In this document: one piece after another, positions 24,535-33,016 of the stretch
How positions within the stretch are numbered: position 1 is the stretch's first letter
How the letters are laid out: the number at the start of each line of letters is the position of its first letter
Assembly: GCF_030063415.1 (NCBI RefSeq)
Contig: NZ_JASITA010000037.1
Span: forward strand, 1-64,000
DNA: 64,000 nt
Reading direction: 5' to 3'
Source of the DNA: Streptomyces sp. H27-C3
GTDB lineage: Bacteria > Actinomycetota > Actinomycetes > Streptomycetales > Streptomycetaceae
Translations under genes and position numbers: made by a program
The notes under the pieces: model-generated
Seen by the model: only the letters and a program-made list of their open reading frames with translations
What the model was told of the DNA's origin: nothing
The model's database searches: none

Positions 24535-26934
24535 ATGTCGAACTGGACCTGGGAATACGACGGTTACGACTCCGCCGAAGAGTGTCTTCGAGAGTCGCTG
24601 TGCACCCTCGGCAATGGTTACTTCGCCACTCGCGGCGCCGCTCCGGAATGCACAGCGGATACGACGCACTATCCAGGCACTTACGCCGCCGGCTGTTACA
24701 ACCGGCTGATGTCGGACGTGGCAGGACGGCAGATCGAGAACGAGGACATGGTCAACCTGCCCAATTGGCTGTCCTTCCGCTTCCGAATCCGCGACGACGA
24801 TGACGAAGGCACAGGAGAGTGGTTCACGCCGGACAGCGTCGCGCTGGTGGAGCACCACCAGGCTCTCGACCTGCGCTCGGGCACGCTGGAGCGCACGGCG
24901 ACCTACGCGGACCGGCGGGGGCGTCGACTGTCCGTACGCCAGCTGCGCCTGGTCCATATGACAGACCCCCACCTGGCCGCCCTGCGTACGGAATTCACCG
25001 CTGAGGGATGGTCCGGCGGGCTCGACGTCGAGTCCGCAATCGACGCGGCGGTCACCAACTCCGGCGTCGCCCGCTACCGGCAGCTGAACGGTCAGCACCT
25101 CACCGACATCCGCCCGGGCGGCTCCGGCTTCGACTCTGTGTGGCTGTCCTGCCGCACCAGCACGTCGGACATCCATGTCGCCATGGCGGCCCGCACCACC
25201 GCCGACGTGGTGCTGGGTCCTGCCCGCACCGACCACACGCCGGCGCGTGCCTCTCAAATCCTTCGGCTGACGATCGCTCCGGGGCACACGGTAGTGGTCG
25301 ACAAGACGGTGGCCCTGCACACCTCGCGTGATCCGGCGATCGGTGACGCGCTGAGGGCTGCGATCGACCGGGTGAAGGCGGCTCCGCGATTCGAGGAGCT
25401 GCTGCTGTCCCATCAAAGTGCCTGGCAGCAGCTGTGGCTCAGAGCCGGCACCGAGGTCCCTGGAGAGGCGGGGCACATCTTGCGGCTGCATCAGTTCCAC
25501 GTTCTGCAGACCTTGTCGCCGCACACCGCAGACCTCGACGTCGGTGTCCCGGCGCGGGGCCTGCATGGCGAGGCATACCGCGGCCATGTGTTCTGGGACG
25601 AGCTCTTCGTCCTCCCCTATCTCAACCTCCACTTCCCAGCGGTGTCCCGGGGTCTGCTCACCTATCGCCACCGACGTCTCGACCAAGCCCGCCGCGCGGC
25701 GCGTGAGGCGGGACGGGCCGGCGCCATGTATCCCTGACAGAGCGGCAGCGACGGCCGCGAGGAGACCCAGGAAGTGCATCTCAACCCGCGCTCCGGACGC
25801 TGGCTGCCCGATCATTCCCGGCTGCAGCACCACGTCGGATCCGCCGTCGCGTACAACGTGTGGCAGTACTGTCAGGCGAGCGGTGACTCCGAGTTCCTGC
25901 GCACCAAAGGCGCTGAGATGCTGCTGCAGATCTCGCGTTTCTGGTCGGACGCGGCCACCTACGACGATGCCCTGGGCCGCTATCGGATCCGCGGTGTGGT
26001 GGGACCCGACGAGTACCACGACGCCTATCCCGGCACTGCGGCGGCGGGTCTGGACGACAATACGTACACCAATGTCACCGCTGCCTGGGTGCTCGCTCAC
26101 ACCCTTGACGTCCTGGAGGCACTTCCTCAACCGTGCCGACGCGAGCTGTTCGAGCGCACCGGCCTGGAGGACAGGGAACTCGCCCGGTGGGACGATGTCT
26201 CCCGCCGCCTCCATGTGCCCTTCCACGCGGGTGTCGTCAGTCAATTCGAGGGTTACGGAGACCTCGCTGAACTCGACTGGGACGCCTATCGGGCCCGCTA
26301 CGGGGACATTCGCCGTCTCGACCGGATCCTGGAGGCCGAAGGCGACACGGCCAACCGCTACCAGGCATCAAAACAGGCCGACGTCCTGATGCTCGGGTAC
26401 CTCTTCTCGCCGGGCGAGATGCGCACCCTCTTCCAGCGCCTGGGGTACGACATGGACGACACCCTCTGGCAGCGGACCGTCGACTACTACCTGCGCCGCA
26501 CCAGCCACGGCTCGACACTGAGCGGGCTCGTCCACGGGTGGGTTCTGGCCCGAGTCCGCCCGACTCAGGCATGGGCGTACTGCAAGGAAGCCCTGGAAGG
26601 AGACATCGCCGACCTCCAGGGCGGAACCACCGGCGAAGGGATCCATCTCGGAGCGATGGCCGGCACCCTCGACCTGGTACAACGCGGCCTGTCCGGACTG
26701 CAGACACGTAACGACGGGCTGTATCTCGACCCGGTACCGCTGCCGGAGCTCTCCGCCTACGGTTTCTCCTTGCGCTACAGGGGGCATTGGGGCGTTCAGT
26801 TCCGGATGAGTCCCGGACAGCTTGAGATCACGGTCCCAGTCTCGGACCAGTCTCCGATCGCCATCGAACTCGCAGGTCGGACTGTCTCGGTGAAGCCCGG
26901 AGAAACATGCCGGCTCGTACTTCCGGAGCGCTGA
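24535..26934 (+). pseudogene. GH65 disaccharide phosphorylase interrupted by one TGA codon
   Basis: The full reading frame would give 799 residues, the normal length for trehalose/kojibiose/maltose phosphorylases. The N-terminal domain starts MSNWTWEYDGYDSAEECLRE and TLGNGYFATRG. The (alpha/alpha)6 barrel has HVFWDELFVLPYLNLHFP, and the catalytic Glu lies in VVGPDEYHDAYPGT. At codon 401 (25735-25737) a TGA stands in GAMYP-stop-QSGSDGREETQ, where the family has Trp (YPWQSGSDGREET). No other damage is seen on either side. A GTG at 25774 could restart translation of the catalytic part, but without a clear ribosome site. It is a very recent nonsense mutation or a sequencing difference. Confidence 0.85.
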
Positions 26935-26947
26935 CCAGGGACGGCGT

Positions 26948-27941
26948 CTACGACGGTACGACGGCGAGGGAGCATCTGATGTCGTTCACGACGGCATCCA
27001 CTACCGGGCCGAGTACCGGCCGGCGCCGTCCCACCACGAGCAGCTCCGTCCGGGGCGCTGCCCTGACCAGGGCAGCGGCCGCTGTGAAACGCAGAACGTC
27101 CTCCGGAAGCGCTACCTGCGGGTACCTTTCACGCCACGGGCGCAGGGCGTCGGGCAGCCGTACCTGCTCGTCCTCCCAGATCGCCCGGTCCGCCTCCGGC
27201 ACCTCGTAGGGCATCCGGCCTTCCATCGGGCGTGGCAGCTGCCACGCATTCACCGCATGCAGGCGGACCGACTGGCGTTGTGCCGCTTCGAGCGCGAAGC
27301 GGATGGCATTGTCCGCCGGGCAGAGAGCGTCGATTCCCAGGGTGACCGTCTCAGGACGTACACCGGCGTCTGCTTCTTGCTGCCGACTGCCGGGAACCAG
27401 AACACCGGGCACGACGCCTGTTCGGCAGTCCCTCTGGCCACCGAGCCGAGCGACGAGTCCGTGAACCCGCCGACGCCGCGCACCCCGACCACCAGAGGTT
27501 CGGCCTGTTCGCACTCCTTGGTCAGCACGGGAACGGGGCTGCCGCTCAGCCGTACGGCCTCGGCGGGCATACGTGGATACCGGCGCATCACCCTGGCGAC
27601 AGGACGCCGTAGGAGCGTCACGATAGGGCCACAGCGCCGCCCACCCGGACGGCGAAGCCCAGACCACCGCCGCGCCCAGCCGCGGCGGCATCCTGGTCGG
27701 CCTGGACCTCGCCCATCCCTTTGAGGAAGTGATCGCGTTCGCAGGGGCACAGCCGGCGACGCGCTGAGCGTCGGCCGCCAGTACTGCGGACGCATCGTCG
27801 TGGGTTCGTAGGCCCCACCCAAGACCAGCCGTGGACGATCTCCAGCGGCACCCGGCGCTGTTGCGCCTCAACAGCCGCCTGGATGAGGGCCCTTGCCGCC
27901 GGACCGGAGCCGTCCGTGCCGACGACGACATCGTCCTTGAG
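26948..27941 (-). pseudogene. Broken tandem universal stress protein gene
   Basis: The minus strand starts in mid-sequence (LKDDVVVGTDGSGPAARALI after a TAA) and reads to EIVHGWSWVGPTNP. It is then interrupted by an inverted segment, resumes in another frame (ARVMRRYPRMPAEAVRL, VLTKECEQAEPLVVGVRGVG), and changes frame again. The second Usp domain is intact in sequence (VTLGIDALCPADNAIRFALE to LLVVGRRRPVLGPVVDAVV) to a stop at 26948. There are at least two frame changes, no start codon and one inversion. It converges on the GH65 gene with 13 bases between. Confidence 0.85.
27678..27767 (+). pseudogene. Inverted universal stress protein segment
   Basis: The plus strand encodes SRGGILVGLDLAHPFEEVIA and FAGAQPATR before a stop. 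This matches the start of the second Usp domain of the intact gene (VVVGVDLAHSCDEVMGFA). It lies inside the minus-strand Usp pseudogene exactly where that gene loses similarity, so a segment has been flipped or inserted in reverse. Confidence 0.7.
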
Positions 27942-28082
27942 TTAATCCTGCTGGCGGCTGACAGGTGTCTTTCCTGCGATTCGAGGAGGTTCTGGAGGGC
28001 CCGTTCCAGCCTCAGGACTGGTGCAGGCTCTGCCTGCCCGCGTCCCGCGTCTCAGGTACGGCTGGACGACGGCAGCCACGGC

Positions 28083-28845
28083 TCAGCCGACTATGTCGAG
28101 GATCTCCTGGACCGGTCGCCGCGGAGTCGCGGAGCCGAGGGGGCCGAATCCCAGGCGGAGCACCATCTGTACGTGACCCATTGCCGACTGCGGGTCCCTC
28201 ACCGCCCAACGAAGTTGTGGCCACTCAAGGGCGTGGGAGGTCAGGGATGTGGCCAGTCCCTGGAGCGCGGCCTCGAGCAGTACACGTTCCATCGCCTGCC
28301 CCGCGTCCAGCCAGTCCCGCTCGCCGTCTCTGGGCGTCCCGAGCAGCGCAAGCTGCGGTGACTGCTCGAAGACGGCCGCGCGACGACCGGGCGCGGGGCG
28401 TCCGGCCGCGAAGTCTCGGACCGGGGCGCGGCCGTCCCACCGCCGCGGCCCCAATGCGTAGTCGGAGATCCCTCCGTCCTCAAGGCGCCATCCCCGGCGC
28501 CGCCACGAGTCCAGCGGGCCGTCTCCCGTCGTACGTGAAGGGCCGCCCGCTCTCGATCCTCGGCATCGTCCACCAGGTCCAGAACTGACTGCACATGCCA
28601 CGGGTCAGGGAAGGCCAGCTGTGCACCCTCGGCGGCAGCCGCTCTGCGCAGCTTGTCGCGGACGTCCTCGGGGACGGCTTCGTCCGTGAACGGCACACGG
28701 CTGGTGTGCCGACGGCGGATCGCGGGATACAGCCGCGCAAGACTCTCCTCGGCCCGCTCCGGCTCGACGAGTCGCACATCGGCGAGGAGCTCAGGATCGG
28801 CGGGATCGGGCAGCAAGACCGGCCGATGCCTCCCCGCCTGCGAGG
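28083..28845 (-). pseudogene. Truncated and frameshifted Acg-like nitroreductase
   Basis: The minus strand reads [40 protein letters not shown] and [17 protein letters not shown]. After one frame change near 28500 it reads ISDYALGPRRWDGRAPVRDF, QLALLGTPRDGERDWLDAGQ, AMERVLLEAALQGLATSLTS and AVRDPQSAMGHVQMVLRLGF. This is the Acg/nitroreductase-like family of dormancy regulons (FMN-binding fold). About 100 N-terminal codons are missing. The break falls directly at the leader of the second response regulator. Confidence 0.82.
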
Positions 28846-28859
28846 GGCCCATCCGGCCC
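28846..28859. promoter_or_regulatory. Candidate OsdR box in the leader of the second response regulator
   Basis: The 14-mer GGCCCA-TC-CGGCCC and the following CTGGTGCGG are identical to the copy at 20944. It lies 75 bp before the ATG at 28934, and the nitroreductase remnant begins immediately to its left. Confidence 0.5.
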
Positions 28860-28933
28860 TGGTGCGGTCACGGGCAGACGGGCAAAGATGGGATATCAGG
28901 GCGGAGGCACTTGTGACAGCGTGGAGGATGGCC

Positions 28934-29632
28934 ATGACCGAGGACCGAGGCGCTTCCTCGCAGAAGCCGATTCGAGTATTCCTGCTCGACGATCACGAGG
29001 TCGTTCGGCGCGGGCTGAACGACCTGCTCGATGCGGAGTCCGATATCGATGTCGTCGGTGAGGCGGGTACGGCGGATCAAGCCCTCGCCAGAGGCCCGGC
29101 ACTGCGCCCGGATGTCGCCGTACTGGATGTGCGCCTGCCGGACGGCGACGGGATCACGGTCTGCCGGGAACTGAGGTCGAGAATGCCGGATCTGGCATGT
29201 CTGATGCTGACCTCGTTCGACGACGACGACGCACTCCTCGACGCGATCATGGCCGGGGCTGCGGGCTATGTGCTGAAGGAGATCAAGGGGACTGCGCTTG
29301 TTGCCGCCATCCGCACGGTCGCCTCCGGCCAGTCGATGCTCGACCCGGCAACCACAACCCGCCTGATGAGCAGTCTCCGCTGCGACGCCCGCACGGAGGA
29401 CGCCAACCAAGGTGCCCTGTCAGCGCTCTCCGCTCGCGAGCGAGAGATTCTCGATCTGATCGGAGAGGGACTGACCAACTCCCAGATCGGAAAGCGGCTC
29501 TACCTGTCGGAGAAGACGGTCAAGAACAACATCTCGCGCCTCCTCGCCAAGCTCGGCGTCGAACGGCGTGTTCAGGCCGCGGTCCTGGCCACGCAGGACG
29601 TTTCGTCGGCCCGCGCACAGCGCGACCACTGA
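28934..29632 (+). CDS. LuxR/NarL response regulator, OsdR/DevR-like (copy 2)
   Basis: 232 residues; of two in-frame ATGs the one at 28934 has GGAGG six bases upstream, the same spacing as copy 1, so it is preferred over 28928. The receiver domain has LLDDHE, Asp65 in [11 protein letters not shown] and the Lys of VLKEIKG. The LuxR domain has [20 protein letters not shown] and [13 protein letters not shown]. It differs from copy 1 mainly in the linker and the last 20 residues. Both copies keep every catalytic and DNA-contact position I can judge, so both look functional. Gene duplication included the promoter leader. Confidence 0.93.
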   Translation: MTEDRGASSQKPIRVFLLDDHEVVRRGLNDLLDAESDIDVVGEAGTADQALARGPALRPDVAVLDVRLPDGDGITVCRELRSRMPDLACLMLTSFDDDDALLDAIMAGAAGYVLKEIKGTALVAAIRTVASGQSMLDPATTTRLMSSLRCDARTEDANQGALSALSAREREILDLIGEGLTNSQIGKRLYLSEKTVKNNISRLLAKLGVERRVQAAVLATQDVSSARAQRDH

Positions 29633-29669
29633 AGTGGAGTATCCCGGTCCGCGTAGCGGGAGGATCTTT

Positions 29670-29970
29670 TCAGCCGGGGACTCCCGGCCCTCGCCACACC
29701 GAACGCGTGCCACCCTGCGGGGAGGTGTCGAGCGTCATCGCGCCGCCCACTCTTCGGCTGCCTCTGCGAGATTCTTCGGGCCGCTGCGGCGCCCCTGTCT
29801 GGGACCCCTTCGCCATTGTCGGCGGCCGAGAGAGTGAGCGTGCCGGCCCGCACCACGTGGGAGATGTCGGCCGCGTCGGCGTGCGCGTGCCGCGCGATGT
29901 TGCTACGCGCCTCACCCCGCAGCGCCATAACATGATCACCGACCGCGGACGGCACATCGGTGTCGATCAG
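29670..29970 (-). pseudogene. ATPase-domain fragment of a sensor kinase
   Basis: The minus strand encodes LIDTDVPSAVGDHVM, then EARSNIARHAHADAADIS and LTLSAADNGEGVP (N and G1 boxes of a histidine-kinase ATPase). In another frame GGAMTLDTSPQGGTR-x-VW gives the usual C-terminus. The central G2 region is scrambled by frame changes. It is the third remnant of a DevS/OsdK-type kinase and stands just downstream of response regulator copy 2, where a partner kinase would be expected. Confidence 0.75.
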
Positions 29971-30254
29971 AGTGGGTGACGTGGTCGGTTGCGAGGATGC
30001 GGCGCCCTGTCCACTGCGTGTGGCCTGCCGGTCGCTGAAGGCGCTGCGCAAGGCCCAAGGGGCCTTCTACGCCACGCTCGACCGGGTCACTCTCGATGAC
30101 TTGGTGGCCTCGCCGACCGGACCCGTTCTGCTGGGACTTCAACCGCTTCCCTCCTGAACGGGCGCCGATCTGCTTCGTTCAGCGGCGCGCCCGAATCCAT
30201 GCTCATCACCTCCATCGCCCCTACCCAAAAAGGCGCATTCCGTATACTAGTTTG

Positions 30255-30352
30255 GTGTCCGGTGATGCTGTCGAGAAGTCGGCCAAGACCATCCGCGCCA
30301 CCCTCCCCGCCGTCAACGGCGCGATGGGCGAGATCGCTGCGCTGTTCCGCAC
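30255..30352 (+). pseudogene. Probable N-terminal remnant of a flavohaemoglobin
   Basis: From a GTG at 30255 the frame reads VSGDAVEKSAKTIRATLPAV, NGAMGEIAALF. This resembles the first globin helices of Hmp-type nitric oxide dioxygenases (S-x-x-T-IRATLP-V-x-x-x-x-x-EI-x-x-LF). It then loses similarity, and no haem-ligand or reductase part follows. Upstream, 30220-30254 is AT-rich with TATACT at about 30243, unusual for this genome, so the old promoter may be preserved. Confidence 0.5.
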
Positions 30353-30446
30353 CCATCGGCTACCTGACCCGCCCGTACATCGTCTACCGCAGCCGCGACG
30401 AGCAACTCGGCTCCCGAGCAACCCGCCGCGGATGGGAGCGCACCAG

Positions 30447-30821
30447 ATGACCCCGACACCGCCCGACCCGCACCACACCAACCCCCACCCAGCCGACGAG
30501 GTCGTACCGCTGCACGTCACCGGGGAGACGCTGCTGGCCGAGGCCCGCACCGCGAGCGCCGGACGTGCCGCGCACACCGTCGTCGCCATCCCCGGACTAC
30601 GGAGCACGCTGATCGCGCTGGCTGCCGGGCGTGAACTCGCCGAACACCAGGCCCCCGGCGCCGCCATCCTCACTTGTCTGGCCGGACGCGTCCGGCTGAC
30701 TACCGGCGAACGGGACTGGGCGGCCATGGGCGAAGGGGACATCGTGGCCATCCCCGATCAGAGGCACCGGCTCATGGCCGACACCGACGCCCTCGTCCTC
30801 CTCACAGTCCGCCTCGACTGA
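30447..30821 (+). CDS. Small cupin-domain protein
   Basis: 124 residues; the ATG at 30447 has GGGAG eight bases upstream. Residues 45-120 form a single cupin barrel: LIALAAGRELAEHQAPGAAI, LTCLAGRVRL, GEGDIVAIPDQRHRLMA. The motif-1 histidine pair is reduced to one His (ELAEHQAP), but the second motif has P-x-x-x-H, so metal binding is possible. Proteins of this type are common near nitric-oxide and hypoxia genes. It stands alone after the flavohaemoglobin remnant, with which it may once have been co-transcribed. Function beyond fold is unknown. Confidence 0.8.
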   Translation: MTPTPPDPHHTNPHPADEVVPLHVTGETLLAEARTASAGRAAHTVVAIPGLRSTLIALAAGRELAEHQAPGAAILTCLAGRVRLTTGERDWAAMGEGDIVAIPDQRHRLMADTDALVLLTVRLD

Positions 30822-31011
30822 TCGCATGACCCGGAGCGCAGCCGGACCGGGCCACTGCGGCATTCACCAGTAGCGCGGCAGCGCAGCCTGGTGTAGGTGC
30901 AGGGCTGTCGGCGTACGCGGAAAGCACTCAGCCGCGTACGCCGAATGGGCTCCGGCGCTGGTCTTGTGACGCAGGGGCACACCGATGGCTGGTCGGGCGG
31001 GATCGTAGACG

Positions 31012-32766
31012 TCAGCCGTTGACGGCCGGGAGAGGGACGCGCCAGTCCACGACGGTGCCGGTGGGCTGGTTGGCAGCGAGGGTGAAGGTGCCGCCAAGTT
31101 CCGTGGCACGGGAGTAGAGGTTGGCCAGGCCGCTGCCGTGAGCTCGGGCGGAGCCTGTACCGCAGCCGTTGTCGGCCACCCGTAACCGCAGGTGCGCCGT
31201 GGTGACCTCTGCGGTGACCTCCACCGAGGTGGCGTGGGCGTGCCGAGCGGCATTCGCCAGAGCTTCGCGGAGTACAGCGAGCAGGTGATCGGCCATGGTG
31301 TGGGAGACGAGGGTGTCCAGCAAGCCGGTCGTGCGCAGAGCCGGGGCGAAGCCCAACCCCTCGGCGGCCAGGCCTGACTCGGCCACCAGGCGGGAGCGCA
31401 GGCCGGTGTCCTCGGGGCGGCCCTGCTGCTGCAGGGCGTAGATGGTGGAGCGGATCACCTTGATCGTGTCGTCGAGATCGTCAACGACACGTGCAATGCG
31501 TTCGGAGACCCGCGGGCGGTCGGCTACCTGGCCAAGGGTGGACTGCAGGGACAGACCGCTGGCGAACAGACGCTGGATGGCCAGGTCGTGCAGGTCGCGG
31601 GCGATGCGGTCGCGGTCGGTCAGAACGAGCAGCCGTTCGGCGTCACGGCGGTGCCCGGCAATCTCCAGGGCAAGCGCGGCATGGTTGGCGAATCCTGCGA
31701 TCATGGCAACGGTCGCCTCGGCGAAGGCGGGACATCCCTGGAGGCCAGCGACCTGCAGGACGCCGCGCACATGCTCTGGCGTGCCCAGGGGGACCAGAAA
31801 GGCCGGTCCCAGGGGCGTGCGAGCGGTGTCCTGTTCGGCACGCGGATCGGAGTTCCAGTCCTCGGTGGTGATCGTCTCGCCGGAGGTGTACACCTTCCTC
31901 GCCAAGCCGGCGTCCGACAGCACCAGTCCGCGGGCGTGGTCGGCGTCCTGGCCGGCGGCGGCCTCGATGAGAAGGTTGCCGTTGCGCGACGCGGGCACGG
32001 CGAGGGTGACCGAGTCGGCGCCGGCCATTTCAAGAACGGTGGCGGTGAAGGAATCCAGGACCTCGCCCGGGTCGGTGCCGGACAGCAGAGCACGAGTCAG
32101 TTCGCTGCTGGCCAGCAGCCAGCGTTCACGGCGCTGGACGGCGTCGTACAGGCGGGCATTGTCGACAGCCACCCCGGCCGCCGCCGCCAGCGTGGTCAGC
32201 ACGGCCTCGTCATCGGCGTCGAACTCCGCCCCGCCCCGCTTCTCTGTCAGGTAGAGATTCCCGAACACCTTCTCGCGCACCCGCACGGGGGCGCCGAGAA
32301 AGGTCCGCATGGGCGGATGGCCCGCCGGGAAGCCGGAGGCCTCGGGGTGCTGGCCCAGATCCACCAGCCTCAGCGAGTGCGGCTCACGGATCAGGAGTCC
32401 CAGAATGCCTCCGCCCTGCGGCGAGGGACCGATCTGCGCGATGGTCTCCTCGTCCATCCCGACCGTGATGAACTGACGGAGCCCGCTCTCCTCGCCGATC
32501 ACACCCAGCGCCCCGTACCGGGCATCGACCAGTGTGACCGCGGACTGCACGAGCTGCCGCAGCACCACAGCCAGGTCCAGCTCGCTACCAACGGCCAGAA
32601 CCGCCTCCAGTAGCGCAGGCACCCGGTCCCGCGGCGAGTTCACCTGCGCGACCTGCGACTGCAGGTCCTCCAACAGCTCGTCCAACCGCAGCTGTGACGC
32701 CCCGGCCCCGGTAGTGCCCTCTTCGTCCGAGTCCTCATCAAACCTTGCTCCCCAGACCGCCAACAC
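31012..32766 (-). CDS. GAF-GAF sensor histidine kinase, OsdK/DevS-like
   Basis: 584 residues starting with GTG at 32766 behind AAGGGA. GAF domain A covers about 60-208 and contains AGHPPMRTFLGAPVRVRE with His150; the same motif holds the proximal haem ligand (His149) of mycobacterial DosS/DevS. GAF domain B covers about 225-372. HisKA_3 follows with DRIARDLHDLAIQRLFASG (phospho-acceptor His393) and an ATPase domain with LREALANAARHAHA, VADNGCG and a C-terminal GGTFTLAANQPTGTVV. No membrane helix, so it is a cytosolic sensor, probably of oxygen, NO or redox state. It is the only intact kinase in the island and must serve the two response regulators. Confidence 0.93.
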   Translation of the reverse strand: MLAVWGARFDEDSDEEGTTGAGASQLRLDELLEDLQSQVAQVNSPRDRVPALLEAVLAVGSELDLAVVLRQLVQSAVTLVDARYGALGVIGEESGLRQFITVGMDEETIAQIGPSPQGGGILGLLIREPHSLRLVDLGQHPEASGFPAGHPPMRTFLGAPVRVREKVFGNLYLTEKRGGAEFDADDEAVLTTLAAAAGVAVDNARLYDAVQRRERWLLASSELTRALLSGTDPGEVLDSFTATVLEMAGADSVTLAVPASRNGNLLIEAAAGQDADHARGLVLSDAGLARKVYTSGETITTEDWNSDPRAEQDTARTPLGPAFLVPLGTPEHVRGVLQVAGLQGCPAFAEATVAMIAGFANHAALALEIAGHRRDAERLLVLTDRDRIARDLHDLAIQRLFASGLSLQSTLGQVADRPRVSERIARVVDDLDDTIKVIRSTIYALQQQGRPEDTGLRSRLVAESGLAAEGLGFAPALRTTGLLDTLVSHTMADHLLAVLREALANAARHAHATSVEVTAEVTTAHLRLRVADNGCGTGSARAHGSGLANLYSRATELGGTFTLAANQPTGTVVDWRVPLPAVNG

Positions 32767-33016
32767 AATTCCCTTGCCCCCTCCAGCCTGCCCTGCCTAC
32801 ACGCAACCACGCGCGCACATCGAGGCTGGAGACGCTCGTGCCAGGCCATCGCGCCGGCGCCCTGTACGCGTGTGCTGGATCGCCGCGAAGAACCCGGGAC
32901 TCGACACGCCGGCACCCACGATGACCGGCCTGGACGGCGAGGGCCAAGGGCGGTCCGCCGGCGGGATCAATGTTCGGAAGGCGGGCGCCGACCCGTGACC
33001 TCTTGCCGTCGCACTC

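Noticed and set aside
25735-25737. TGA as selenocysteine or programmed recoding in the GH65 gene
   Set aside because: The family has Trp, not Cys or Sec, at this position and I see no SECIS-like hairpin just after it.
29975-30220. Short frame reading RSLKALRKAQGAFYATLDRV
   Set aside because: No family similarity, no ribosome site and weak codon bias; left unannotated.
32941-32956. GGGCCA-AGGG-CGGTCC as another OsdR box
   Set aside because: The arms are separated by four bases and not two, so it does not fit the consensus of the other sites.
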